A stretch of DNA of 64,000 nt, taken from assembly GCF_030147005.1 (NCBI RefSeq), contig NZ_JASLAW010000246.1, forward strand, positions 77,690 through 141,689, given 5' to 3'. Of the stretch, positions 35,388 to 43,267 are shown one piece after another; the first letter of the stretch is position 1; every line of letters starts with the position of its first letter. This DNA is from Pseudomonas sp. Its GTDB lineage: Bacteria; Pseudomonadota; Gammaproteobacteria; Pseudomonadales; Pseudomonadaceae. The notes under the pieces were generated by a model. That model saw only the letters and a program-made list of their open reading frames with translations. It did not search any database and was not told the DNA's origin. The position numbers and the translations under genes were made by a program.

Positions 35388-35783
35388 TTATTGGGGTAGT
35401 TTGGCAATCACCTTGATCTCGAAATTAAAACCGGACAACCAAGTCACGCCAATAGCGGTCGCCGTCGGGTAGGGCGCTTCGCCCCAGTACTCGGCAACTA
35501 CTTCCCAGATAGTTTCAAATGTCGAGTCGGGGTCTACCATGAAGATGGTCGTGTCGACCACATCCTCGAAACTACTGCCGGCCTCGGTCAGGATCGCGTT
35601 GAGGTTGGCGAAGGCCAGGCGAACCTGTGTCGCGAGGTCCGGCTCGGCCGAGCCATCCTTGCGGCTGCCGACTTGACCGGATACGAACAGAAAACCGTTG
35701 GAGCGAATCGCCGGTGAGTAGCGGTGGAGCTCGTACAGTGCATGGCGGTCAGGCGGGAAAACCACATCACGTTTGCTGGTCAT
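35388..35783 (-). CDS. RidA/YjgF family protein
   Basis: A 131-residue Rid-family protein. SPAIRSNGFLFVSGQVGSRKDG, ATQVRLAFANLNAILTEAGSSFEDVVDTTIFMVD and PYPTATAIGVTWL follow the family pattern. The usual catalytic Arg of the RidA subfamily (in R-S/T-x-x) is replaced by the T-A-I-G-V sequence, so it is more likely a Rid-paralogue than a true 2-aminoacrylate deaminase. The start at 35783 has GGAGAG upstream. It is divergent from the LysR gene. Confidence 0.85.
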   Translation of the reverse strand: MTSKRDVVFPPDRHALYELHRYSPAIRSNGFLFVSGQVGSRKDGSAEPDLATQVRLAFANLNAILTEAGSSFEDVVDTTIFMVDPDSTFETIWEVVAEYWGEAPYPTATAIGVTWLSGFNFEIKVIAKLPQ

Positions 35784-35881
35784 TGCATCTCTCCTTCGGG
35801 GCCGACATGGCCCGCTGTTTACGATGGAGCCAGTATAAAAAGACGGGCGACCTGAATAAACGCGCAACGCTGGTCATGACT

Positions 35882-35898
35882 GTTTGTAGAATCCAAAC
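35882..35898. promoter_or_regulatory. LysR-type operator candidate
   Basis: GTTTG and CAAAC are perfect inverted arms around TAGAATC, giving a T-N11-A core. It lies 25 bp before the LysR start codon in the gap to ridA, the normal place for an autoregulatory LysR site. Confidence 0.5.
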
Positions 35899-35923
35899 TA
35901 TCCAGACCCCAGTGAGGCGTGAA

Positions 35924-36838
35924 ATGGACCGTTTCGATGCAATGCAGGCCTTTGCCCGAGTGGTGGAAACCGGCAGCTTCACCAAGGCGGCAGCCACCCT
36001 GCACATGAGCAAGACTACCGTGACGCAGCTCGTTCAGCAGTTGGAAGCGAGGCTGCGCGTGCGCTTGCTCAACCGCACCACACGCAAGGTCAACGTCACC
36101 GCCGATGGCGCGGTCTACTACGAGCGCGTCATCCGGCTACTGGTCGATATGGACGATGCCGAGACCAGCCTGTCCAGCGCGTCGATGACACCACGCGGGC
36201 GGCTGCGGGTGGATGTGCCCAGCCCGTTTGCGCGAATGCTGCTGATACCGGCCTTGCCGGGGTTCTTTGACCGCTATCCGGAAATCCAGCTGACCCTGGG
36301 CGTGAGCGACCGGATTGTCGACATCATTGGCGAAAACGTCGACTGCGTGGTGCGCGGCGGCGAAATCATCGATCAGTCGCTTATGGCAAGGCACGTGGGT
36401 GATCTGCACATCGGCATTTATGCCGCGCCCAGCTATCTGCAGCGCTTCGGTACGCCAGCGCACCCCCTGGAGTTGGAGGAGGGCAGGCACAGTACCGTTG
36501 GCTTCCTCTGGTTTCGGACAGGCAAATCCTTGCCCTACGCGATGCAGCGTGGTGAAGAACGCATCGAGGTCCAGGGTCGCCCGCAACTGACGGTCGACGA
36601 CGGCAATGCGTACCTGGCCGCAGGCCTGGCGGGTCTTGGCATGCTTTGGCTACCGCAGTACATGGCCAAACCGCACCTGGTCAGCGGTGAGCTGCTGCCG
36701 CTGTTCGAGGACTGGCACATGGCGCCAATGCCGATGTACCTGGCATTCCCGCCGAATCGGCATGTCAGCGCCAAGGTGCGGGTGTTTATCGACTGGGTGA
36801 TAGAATTGATGGCCGAGCATGCGCCGGTGGTTAGGTGA
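35924..36838 (+). CDS. LysR family transcriptional regulator
   Basis: A 304-residue regulator. Residues 1-60 are the winged helix (MDRFDAMQAFARVVETGSFTKAAATLHMSKTTVTQLVQQLE). Residues about 90-295 form the substrate-binding domain of the CrgA/AaeR-like branch (GRLRVDVPSPFARMLLIPALPGFFDRYP, DCVVRGGEI). ATG 35924 is chosen because the helix starts there; the frame is open almost 100 codons upstream with no sense. It probably regulates the divergent ridA and the hydrolase beyond it. Confidence 0.9.
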   Translation: MDRFDAMQAFARVVETGSFTKAAATLHMSKTTVTQLVQQLEARLRVRLLNRTTRKVNVTADGAVYYERVIRLLVDMDDAETSLSSASMTPRGRLRVDVPSPFARMLLIPALPGFFDRYPEIQLTLGVSDRIVDIIGENVDCVVRGGEIIDQSLMARHVGDLHIGIYAAPSYLQRFGTPAHPLELEEGRHSTVGFLWFRTGKSLPYAMQRGEERIEVQGRPQLTVDDGNAYLAAGLAGLGMLWLPQYMAKPHLVSGELLPLFEDWHMAPMPMYLAFPPNRHVSAKVRVFIDWVIELMAEHAPVVR

Positions 36839-36924
36839 AATAGGTGTAAAGCCGTTTCAGGGCTAGATACTCTAAACGTCCGCTTTTGGCCGTAAGTTGC
36901 CGCATTTGTGTCCTTCGAACCATC

Positions 36925-36990
36925 CATCAAAAGCAAATCGCCGAGTCGTCGTACGTGGTGTACAACGACTCGGCAATTAAGGGAGCTTTC
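36925..36990 (+). pseudogene. Decayed 3' fragment of a paralogue of the 77-aa gene
   Basis: The stretch CATCAAAAGC..ATCGCCGAGTCGT.GTACGTGG..TAC is shared with 15749-15790, the 3' part of the small gene at 15597, with a one-base deletion early on that breaks the frame. The fragment ends near ATTAAGGGAGC, where the intact gene has GTTAAAGGGCTGA. Within it, GCCGAGTCGT and ACGACTCGGC (36940-36974) form a 10-bp hairpin that may now serve as terminator for the LysR gene. Confidence 0.6.
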
Positions 36991-37008
36991 GCGTTGGGTG
37001 CTTGAAGA

Positions 37009-37242
37009 TCAGCCAGCGCACGGCGCTTCACGGTCAAGCAATCTGGCGGTCAGCAATACACCCAGTTCGCTCAGTTGGTGGATCGCCAAGGCGATGTCGC
37101 GGTGTTTGCCGTTGAGGTCTTCGGACAGGTCGAGCAGCAGGGTGCTGACGCTGGTGAAGGTTTCGTAGCTGTTGGTGATAAGAGCTTCGTTGCTGGCGTT
37201 GGGGGCTACGCTGAAGAGCGTGGCTGGGTCTGCTTTGAACAT
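37009..37242 (-). CDS. DUF6124-like small protein, shortened
   Basis: A 77-residue protein from ATG 37242 (MFKADPATLFSVAPNAS) with AGGA about 10 bp upstream. NEALITNSYETFTSVSTLLLDL and HRDIALAIHQLSELGVLLTARLLD match the C-terminal half of the DUF6124 family, which is found many times in Pseudomonas genomes. The usual N-terminal part with an AAERALDHYL-type helix is missing. The function of the family is unknown. The same frame is open for 133 more codons upstream. Confidence 0.6.
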   Translation of the reverse strand: MFKADPATLFSVAPNASNEALITNSYETFTSVSTLLLDLSEDLNGKHRDIALAIHQLSELGVLLTARLLDREAPCAG

Positions 37243-37589
37243 GAAGATATCCTGAGTGGTGCCACCACCTTCCGCTACTAAACGATGGGTGGCGGCTGTA
37301 CGCAGGTTAGTAGACCGGTGGATATCTAAAGCCGGCGCGCCCGAAGGCGCCCTACGCACAGCCACCATCAAGCACAGATGCAATGTCTGATTGATGAAGC
37401 TCATGCACTTATAGATATCCAAACTCAGGCTACTAAACCCGATCACCGAGAGATTCAGCGACCGAGCCACCTTAATTACGGCCACCCCAGCGCACAAGCC
37501 GGCGGATTCTGACGCATGCGTAGGCAAGGGAGCAAGGTGTCGCAGGGGGTTGGGATTTTTCCTGCGGGCTTCGGGCACTTCGGGTTGGG
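37243..37589. other. 347-bp gap upstream of the DUF6124-like gene
   Basis: The - strand remains open in the frame of the small protein, reading MSFINQTLHLCLMVAVRRAP from 37404 and then DIHRSTNLRTAATHRLVAEG up to its start. GATATC occurs at 37320 and 37412, and a short hairpin CGCGCCCGAAGGCGC lies at 37339-37353. The remainder holds nothing I can name. Confidence 0.4.
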
Positions 37590-37946
37590 TTAGTGGCGCG
37601 CCAGCCGCGCACCCCAGTCGCCCGCGTGTTGCAGGCGGCACTCTTCTTCGGAATCAAAGTGCACGCAACGCTCCATCGCCAAAGGTGGGACGTCGGCGGC
37701 CTGCAACGCTGCGGCGGTCAGCTCGCGCATGCGCTGGTCGGCGCCCGAGGTGAGGGCGAGTGCCTTGTTGGCGCGAGTGTCGAATACCCAGGTCACCCGC
37801 AGGCTTTGTGGGAAGGCGCTGTAGTCGACGGTGTGGGTCAGCCAGTCGAAGCCTGGGATTTCGGCTTTGGCGGTTTCGCAGGCTTCGGTGAGGGTGGCGA
37901 TCAGTTGGCGCTCGAGGCGGGCGCCGTCGCGTTTGGTCAGCGGCAT
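37590..37946 (-). CDS. Conserved hypothetical protein (118 aa)
   Basis: MPLTKRDGARLERQLIATLT begins an acidic, soluble 118-residue protein ending in HAGDWGARLARH. I recall close relatives across Pseudomonas, sometimes labelled Fis-family regulator, but I see no helix-turn-helix of the Fis type. CVHFDSEEECRLQH near the end has two Cys. Start at 37946. It is divergent from the nucleotidyltransferase-fold gene, with 144 bp between. Confidence 0.65.
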   Translation of the reverse strand: MPLTKRDGARLERQLIATLTEACETAKAEIPGFDWLTHTVDYSAFPQSLRVTWVFDTRANKALALTSGADQRMRELTAAALQAADVPPLAMERCVHFDSEEECRLQHAGDWGARLARH

Positions 37947-38090
37947 AAAGGGCTCCGGTTGTTCGTGGGTGCGTCGCGCAAGAAGGGTGATGGCGCCCAT
38001 CATACGGGGAGTCATCGTTGCGAACTTTGTAACCGTTGAATGCGCTGCTGTAGAGTCGAGCGCACAGCACTGATTACCCCAGGAATCTTC

Positions 38091-38654
38091 ATGACATTGA
38101 CCGTCGACACCTTGCTCACATTGGCCATGGCCAATCCCATCAACGCTGAAATCACCGCTCGCTTGCCGGCGCTGGGGGTGCAGCAGTGCATGCTTACGGC
38201 GGGCTGTTTGTTCCAGGCGGTGTGGAATCATCAGGCGAATCGCCCGGCGGATGCGGGGGTGAAGGACTACGACGTTTTTTACTTTGATGAGGACCTGTCC
38301 TACGAAGCCGAGGATGCGGTGATTCGAAGGGCCGAGCACTTGTTCCAGGACCTGGGCGTTAATGTGGAGGTGAAGAACCAGGCCCGTGTGCACCTCTGGT
38401 ATGGGCAGCGGTTTGGCCGGCCATACCCTCAGTTGCACTCGGCCAGGAAAGGGGTGGACCGCTACCTGGTGGCGGGCACGTGCATCGCTTTGGATATCGC
38501 CACGGGCGAGGTGTATGCGCCCTACGGGCTGGCGGATGTGGAGCAGGGGCTGCTGCGGATCAACCCGCTGCATCCGGAGCCGAAATTGTTTGCTGACAAG
38601 GCCAGGAGTTATCAGGCGCGGTGGCCCTGGCTCAGGATTGTGGAAGCGGGCTGA
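38091..38654 (+). CDS. Nucleotidyltransferase-fold protein (NTP_transf_6 type)
   Basis: A 187-residue cytosolic protein. CMLTAGCLFQAVWNHQANRPADAGVKDYDVFYFDEDLSYEAED has the arrangement of the DUF925/NTP_transf_6 family, where KDYD-x-F-Y-F carries the metal-binding Asp pair. VEVKNQARVHLWY holds a further strand residue set. The physiological substrate is not known. ATG 38091 has CAGGA 9 bp upstream. Confidence 0.8.
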   Translation: MTLTVDTLLTLAMANPINAEITARLPALGVQQCMLTAGCLFQAVWNHQANRPADAGVKDYDVFYFDEDLSYEAEDAVIRRAEHLFQDLGVNVEVKNQARVHLWYGQRFGRPYPQLHSARKGVDRYLVAGTCIALDIATGEVYAPYGLADVEQGLLRINPLHPEPKLFADKARSYQARWPWLRIVEAG

Positions 38655-38739
38655 GGCTTGGGCGATGCGGGGATTGCGGCTTGACGGCCGACCGCAGCGA
38701 CCCCATCGCAGCCTCGCTAAGGCTCGACCGCTCCCGAAC

Positions 38740-40023
38740 TCACCCGGCGATTTGGCTGAGCAGGTAACCCAGTCCGGCGCTTGCCGTCACCACTAACCAC
38801 GGCGGTAATTTCCAGACCATCAGCGCCGCCAGGGCGAGCACTGCCAGGGCTGCGTCGTAAACGCTGAAAATCGCGCTGGTCCACACCGGCTGATACAGCG
38901 CCGCCAGCAACAAGCCCACCACTGCCGCGTTCACACCGGCCAGCGCGGCCTGGGTACGAGGGCTGCGGCGCAGGCTGGCCCAGAAGGGCAGTGCGCCGAA
39001 GACCAGCAGAAAGGACGGCGCGAAAACCGCCAGCAGGGCGATCAGGCCGCCCAGCCAGCCGGTTGGGGCGTGGCTCATTGAGGCGCCGAGGAAGGCGGCG
39101 AAGGTAAACAGCGGGCCGGGCACGGCTTGGGCGGCGCCGTAGCCGGCGAGGAACAGGTCGTTGCTCACCCATTGCGTGGGCACCACTTGAGCCTGCAGCA
39201 ACGGCAGTACCACGTGACCGCCGCCGAATACCAGCGAGCCGGTGCGGTAGAAGGCGTCCACCAGGGCCAGCGTAGGGTGGTTGGCCCAGTCAGCCAGCAT
39301 CGGCAAGCCCACCAGCAGCAGCAGGAACAGCGCCAGCCACACCGTTGCGGCTCGGCGGCTGATGGCGATCGGCAGTGCGTCGGGCTCGGCAGCGGGCCGG
39401 GGCTTGAACAGCACCACGCCAGCCACGCCCGCCGCGGCGATCACCCCGACCTGGCTCCAGGCGGACGATTCGAGCAGTACCAGGCAGGCGGCGCTCAGCA
39501 TCACTGTCATCCGCGCCCACCCCCGGCACAGGTTGCCCGCCATGCCCCACACGGCTTGGGCCACCACCGCCACGGCGACGACTTTAAGACCATGCAGCAC
39601 GCCATCGGGGAGGGCCGCGCCGTAACGGGTCAGGCCCAGGGCGAACAGGATCAGCGCGATGGCCGACGGCAAGGTGAACCCGGCCCAGGCCGCCGCCGCA
39701 CCGGCGTAACCTGCGCGTGACAGGCCCAATGCGATGCCGACCTGGCTGCTGGCCGGGCCGGGGAGGAACTGGCACAGGCCAACCAGTTCGGCGTAGCTGC
39801 GCTCGCTGAGCCAACGCCTGCGGGTGACGAACTCTTCGCGGAAATAACCCAGGTGCGCAATCGGCCCGCCGAAGGAGGTGAGGCCCAGGCGCAGGAAGAT
39901 CAGGAACACTGACCAAGGGCTGCTGCGGTGGTCGGCAACGATGGTGGCCAAGGTGGAGTTCTCTGGTGAGGTGTTCAAGACCAAGCGCTCATTGAGCGTG
40001 GCTGATGCGGGCACCTTAACCAC
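38740..40023 (-). CDS. chrA: Chromate transporter ChrA
   Basis: A 427-residue inner-membrane protein made of two homologous halves, each starting with a F-G-G-P/G-H motif: LRLGLTSFGGPIAHLGYFREEFV in the first half and GSLVFGGGHVVLPLLQAQVV in the second. GLCQFLPGPASSQ and AAQAVPGPLFTFAAFLG are the paired second motifs. ChrA proteins expel chromate from the cytoplasm. The start is read as GTG 40023, but a TTG fourteen or so codons later is possible. It is divergent from tspO. Confidence 0.9.
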   Translation of the reverse strand: MVKVPASATLNERLVLNTSPENSTLATIVADHRSSPWSVFLIFLRLGLTSFGGPIAHLGYFREEFVTRRRWLSERSYAELVGLCQFLPGPASSQVGIALGLSRAGYAGAAAAWAGFTLPSAIALILFALGLTRYGAALPDGVLHGLKVVAVAVVAQAVWGMAGNLCRGWARMTVMLSAACLVLLESSAWSQVGVIAAAGVAGVVLFKPRPAAEPDALPIAISRRAATVWLALFLLLLVGLPMLADWANHPTLALVDAFYRTGSLVFGGGHVVLPLLQAQVVPTQWVSNDLFLAGYGAAQAVPGPLFTFAAFLGASMSHAPTGWLGGLIALLAVFAPSFLLVFGALPFWASLRRSPRTQAALAGVNAAVVGLLLAALYQPVWTSAIFSVYDAALAVLALAALMVWKLPPWLVVTASAGLGYLLSQIAG

Positions 40024-40148
40024 TTTTCATGACGCACAGAAGAGACGGCCTGTCGGTCATTTTTGCCGCGCATATTGAATTTATGTGAGCTAGTTTGAGT
40101 CACTGAAAGCACAGCGTTACTTTCCACCCACGACCTCAAGGACCGACC

Positions 40149-40589
40149 ATGACCTTCTTCATTTTCCTGCTCGCCTGCACCGCCGCCGCCAGTACCGGCG
40201 TGATCTTCAAACCCGGCGCCTGGTACGAATCCCTGGTCAAGCCCAGCTTCACCCCGCCTAACTGGTTGTTCCCGGTGGCGTGGACGATCATCTACCTGCT
40301 GCTGGCCTGGGCCGGTTACCGCTTGAGCCTGATTCCGGGCAGCGAAATGGTGCTGGCCCTGTGGGCGGCGCAGATTGCGCTGAATACGCTCTGGACGCCG
40401 GTGTTCTTCGGCGCGCACCGCTTGCTCGCCGGGATGGTGATCATTGTGTTGCTGTGGCTGACGGTGGCGGCGATGGTGGTGTTGGCGGTTCGCCTGGACC
40501 TGATTACCGGCTTGATCCTGTTCCCGTACCTGGCCTGGCTGTGCGTGGCGGCGGCGTTGAATTTCTCGATTTTGCGGAATAACCGTTGA
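40149..40589 (+). CDS. tspO: Tryptophan-rich sensory protein, TspO/MBR family
   Basis: A 146-residue, five-segment membrane protein. WYESLVKPSFTPPNWLFPVAWTIIYLLLAWAGYRL is the family signature (K-P-x-x-x-P-P-x-x-x-F-P-x-x-W), and LNTLWTPVFFGAHR is the other half. Bacterial TspO binds or degrades porphyrins and helps in stress responses. Its TGA overlaps the ATG of the following esterase (TGATG), so both are made from one transcript. Confidence 0.92.
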   Translation: MTFFIFLLACTAAASTGVIFKPGAWYESLVKPSFTPPNWLFPVAWTIIYLLLAWAGYRLSLIPGSEMVLALWAAQIALNTLWTPVFFGAHRLLAGMVIIVLLWLTVAAMVVLAVRLDLITGLILFPYLAWLCVAAALNFSILRNNR

Positions 40590-41524
40590 TGGCCTACCGA
40601 GCCTGGCCCGCCAGCGAGGCCGAACTGGCCCAGATGCGACGTTTCAATCAAAAGCTGTCGTGGATGCCGCGCTTCAAGGTCCGCAACCGCGTCACCCCGC
40701 GTGTGATCCAGGCGCTGCTGCGTACCAGCCAGACGTTCAAGAAGCCCCCCGTGGTGGAGCGCAGGCTTATCGGCTCCATACCGCTGCGTATCCTGCGGCC
40801 CGCCGCGGCGCCCAAAGGCGTGGTACTGGATATCCATGGCGGCGGCTGGGTGATCGGCAATGCGCAGATGAATGACGACCTCAACCTGGGCATGGTCAAG
40901 GCGTGTGACGTGGCGGTGGTGTCGGTGGACTATCGGCTGGCGGTCAACACGCCGATTGAAGGGCTGCTGGAAGATTGCCTGGCCGCTGCGCGGTGGCTGT
41001 TGGCCGATTGCCCGGAGTTTGCCGGCCTGCCGGTGTTTTTCGTGGGCGAGTCGGCCGGCGGGCATCTGGCGGCGGCGACCTTGTTGGCGCTCAAGCAATG
41101 GCCGCAATTGCTCGAACGCGTCAGCGGCGCGGTGTTGTACTACGGGGTTTACGACTTGACCGGCACGCCGAGCGTACGCGCGGCCGGGCCGCAGACGCTT
41201 CTGCTGGATGGGCCGGGGATGGTGGCGGCGTTGCGCTTGCTCACGCCCGGAATCACCGATGACGCACGCCGAGAGTCGCCGCTGTCACCGTTGTATGCCG
41301 ACTTCTCCGGGCTGCCACCGGCGTTGATGTTCGTGGGCGAGCTGGACCCGCTCAAAGACGACACGCTGCTGATCGCCGAGCGCTGGGCCGAGGTTGAGGC
41401 GTATTTGCTGCCGGAAGCGGCCCATGGGTTCATTCACTTCCCGGTGGCGATGGCCGATAGCGTGCTGGCGTATAGCCGCAATTGGATAACGGGCAGGATT
41501 TCGGCTGTTACTGATCACCGTTAA
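40589..41524 (+). CDS. Alpha/beta hydrolase, HSL-family esterase
   Basis: A 311-residue cytosolic esterase. DIHGGGWVIGNAQMND is the HGGG oxyanion motif of the hormone-sensitive-lipase family, VFFVGESAGGHLAAATL the nucleophile Ser, LMFVGELDPLKDDT the Asp and EAAHGFIHFP the His. The substrate is unknown. It overlaps tspO by one base, which points to translational coupling. Confidence 0.9.
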   Translation: MAYRAWPASEAELAQMRRFNQKLSWMPRFKVRNRVTPRVIQALLRTSQTFKKPPVVERRLIGSIPLRILRPAAAPKGVVLDIHGGGWVIGNAQMNDDLNLGMVKACDVAVVSVDYRLAVNTPIEGLLEDCLAAARWLLADCPEFAGLPVFFVGESAGGHLAAATLLALKQWPQLLERVSGAVLYYGVYDLTGTPSVRAAGPQTLLLDGPGMVAALRLLTPGITDDARRESPLSPLYADFSGLPPALMFVGELDPLKDDTLLIAERWAEVEAYLLPEAAHGFIHFPVAMADSVLAYSRNWITGRISAVTDHR

Positions 41525-41641
41525 GGTCCAAGGGGCATACCCACCCTGAAAAAAACACCGGCGCCAGGCCTAATGTCAGCCAGTTAACTGTGCTCCGTGA
41601 GTCCCACCCATTCCGAGACACTTCAGCCTTATTGAGATTTT

Positions 41642-42139
41642 ATGCAAGAAAGACCCATCATTCAGGCGGTAAGCGTCGCTGATATCCCCGCAGTACTGAG
41701 CTTTGTGATGCGGGCGCGTGCCGAGCTTTTCCCAGTGCTCAGCGCAACCGCCATGCCGGACGACCTGGCGCGGTTCGAGGCGGTATATCTTGAGGGGGAC
41801 GGGCGGTTCTTGGCTGCCCAAGCCGATGGACAGTGGGTTGCGGCCATCGGCTATCTGCCTTATGACGGCCGGTTCTCGCAGTTGGATTACCAAGGGCTCA
41901 AGACCGTGGAAGTGGTGCGCCTGTACGTGCTCCCGGCGTTCCGTCGCTTCGGTCTGGCGGGTGAGTTATACCGTTCGCTGGAAGCGCTGGCGCGGGCGGA
42001 TGGCGTGGAAGTGGTTTACCTGCACACCCATCCGTTTCTGCCCGGTGCGATTGATTTCTGGATTCGACAGGGATTTGAGGTGACGGATGTGGAACCTGAC
42101 CCGGTATGGCAGACGACACATATGCACCGGCCTCTTTGA
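41642..42139 (+). CDS. GNAT family N-acetyltransferase
   Basis: A 165-residue acetyltransferase. VEVVRLYVLPAFRRFGLAGELYRSLEALAR is the acetyl-CoA-binding segment, and PGAIDFWIRQGFEVTDVE the usual F-Y/W-x-x-x-G-F ending. The substrate is not predictable. The 117-bp gap before it holds a GGCGCC..TAATGTCAGCCAGTTAA stretch (41560-41586) that resembles the left arm of the repeat at 60914. Confidence 0.85.
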   Translation: MQERPIIQAVSVADIPAVLSFVMRARAELFPVLSATAMPDDLARFEAVYLEGDGRFLAAQADGQWVAAIGYLPYDGRFSQLDYQGLKTVEVVRLYVLPAFRRFGLAGELYRSLEALARADGVEVVYLHTHPFLPGAIDFWIRQGFEVTDVEPDPVWQTTHMHRPL

Positions 42140-42143
42140 GCAA

Positions 42144-42430
42144 ATGTGGGAAGCGGCTTGCTCCCGATGGGCACACCGAGCCTAAGCGAGGTGCCGAGTG
42201 ATGGGGCAAGAGCGTTTGCTACTTTTGCGCTTTTCAAACGTGAGCGGCTGTAAAGCGGAACCCGTAGTGGCCGTTACCTGAACAACGAATATGTACTCGG
42301 ACCAGTCCAGTATCCTGGTCGGCTGTTGGACCGCTTTCGCAGGCCAGCTCCCACATTTGGATCGCGGGGCATCCGTTAGCTATGCGTCGACTGCCCGGCC
42401 GTCACGGGAGCAAGCTCCCTCGTCACAGGT
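42144..42430. repeat. Cluster of degenerate REP sequences in a 363-bp gap
   Basis: TGTGGGAAGCGGCTTGCTCCCG (42145-42166), CAGGCCAGCTCCCACATTTGG (42341-42361) and ACGGGAGCAAGCTCCCTCGTC (42404-42424) are REP-like pieces in both orientations. They appear as an eroded REPIN or several insertions between the GNAT gene and the convergent ABC operon. The rest of the gap, up to 42502, shows no gene. Confidence 0.6.
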
Positions 42431-42502
42431 TCAGCGTCACATAAACGTTTGTGTAGATACCGATGTTTATCGGGGGGCAGTCCCTCACATTTCTTTCGGG
42501 TT

Positions 42503-43267
42503 TTAACTAGAGCGCAGGCGCAGGATTTGCGCGCCGTCGAACGGGTCCGTCAGGTAATGCCCCTGCACCCCGAAGGTCTCGTGTAACCGCTCTGGCGTCA
42601 GCACTTGCAGAGGCGTGCCCAGCGCCACCAACCGCCCACGGTCCAGCACGGCCAGGCGATCGCAGGTTAGCGCCTGGTTCAGGTCATGCAGGGCGATCAA
42701 GGTGGTGACCGGCAAACCCTGCACACCTTTCAAGATCGCCAGTTGATGCTGGATATCCAGGTGATTGGTCGGCTCATCCAGCAACAGGATCTGCGGCCGT
42801 TGCGCCAGGGCGCGGGCGATGTGCACGCGTTGGCGTTCGCCGCCTGAGAGGCTGCGCCAGGCGCGTTGGCTCAGGTGGGTGGCGTCCACGTCGTGCAGGG
42901 CCTGGCGCACGATGGCATCGTCTTCGCCGGACCACGGGCTCAGTGCCGACAGCCATGGCGTGCGGCCCAGGGCCACGGCGTCGAATACGCGGATAGCGTC
43001 GTCGGTGTCGGCCTGCTGTTCCACGACGGCCAATTGCTGCGCGATGGCGCGACGGGACAGGCTGCCCAAGCGACGACCGTTCAATAACACCTCGCCGGCC
43101 GCCGGCGTGCGCAACCCGGCGAGCAGTTTGAGCAAGGTGGATTTGCCGGAGCCGTTCGGCCCGACGATGCCCAAGGTTTCACGCCGCTGGACGTCGAAAT
43201 GAATATCGCGCAGCAATTCGGCGTCACGCACCTTGAAGCCCAGGCCGGTGCAGCTCAGTACCGTCAT
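42503..43267 (-). CDS. ABC transporter ATP-binding protein (BtuD/FecE type)
   Basis: A 254-residue cytoplasmic ATPase. Walker A is GPNGSGKSTLLKLL, the signature is SLSGGERQRVHIARAL, Walker B is ILLLDEPTNHLDI, and the switch His is in IALHDLNQAL. Start at 43267 (MTVLSCTGLGFKV); its frame is open far upstream across the permease gene, but that part is a shadow. The ATG overlaps the permease stop by 4 bp. With the riboswitch upstream of the operon, cobalamin or a relative is the likely cargo. Confidence 0.9.
   Translation of the reverse strand: MTVLSCTGLGFKVRDAELLRDIHFDVQRRETLGIVGPNGSGKSTLLKLLAGLRTPAAGEVLLNGRRLGSLSRRAIAQQLAVVEQQADTDDAIRVFDAVALGRTPWLSALSPWSGEDDAIVRQALHDVDATHLSQRAWRSLSGGERQRVHIARALAQRPQILLLDEPTNHLDIQHQLAILKGVQGLPVTTLIALHDLNQALTCDRLAVLDRGRLVALGTPLQVLTPERLHETFGVQGHYLTDPFDGAQILRLRSS

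Noticed and set aside
37590..37946. Fis-type regulator label for the 118-residue protein
   Set aside because: No Fis helix-turn-helix can be seen; the label seems to be a propagated database name.
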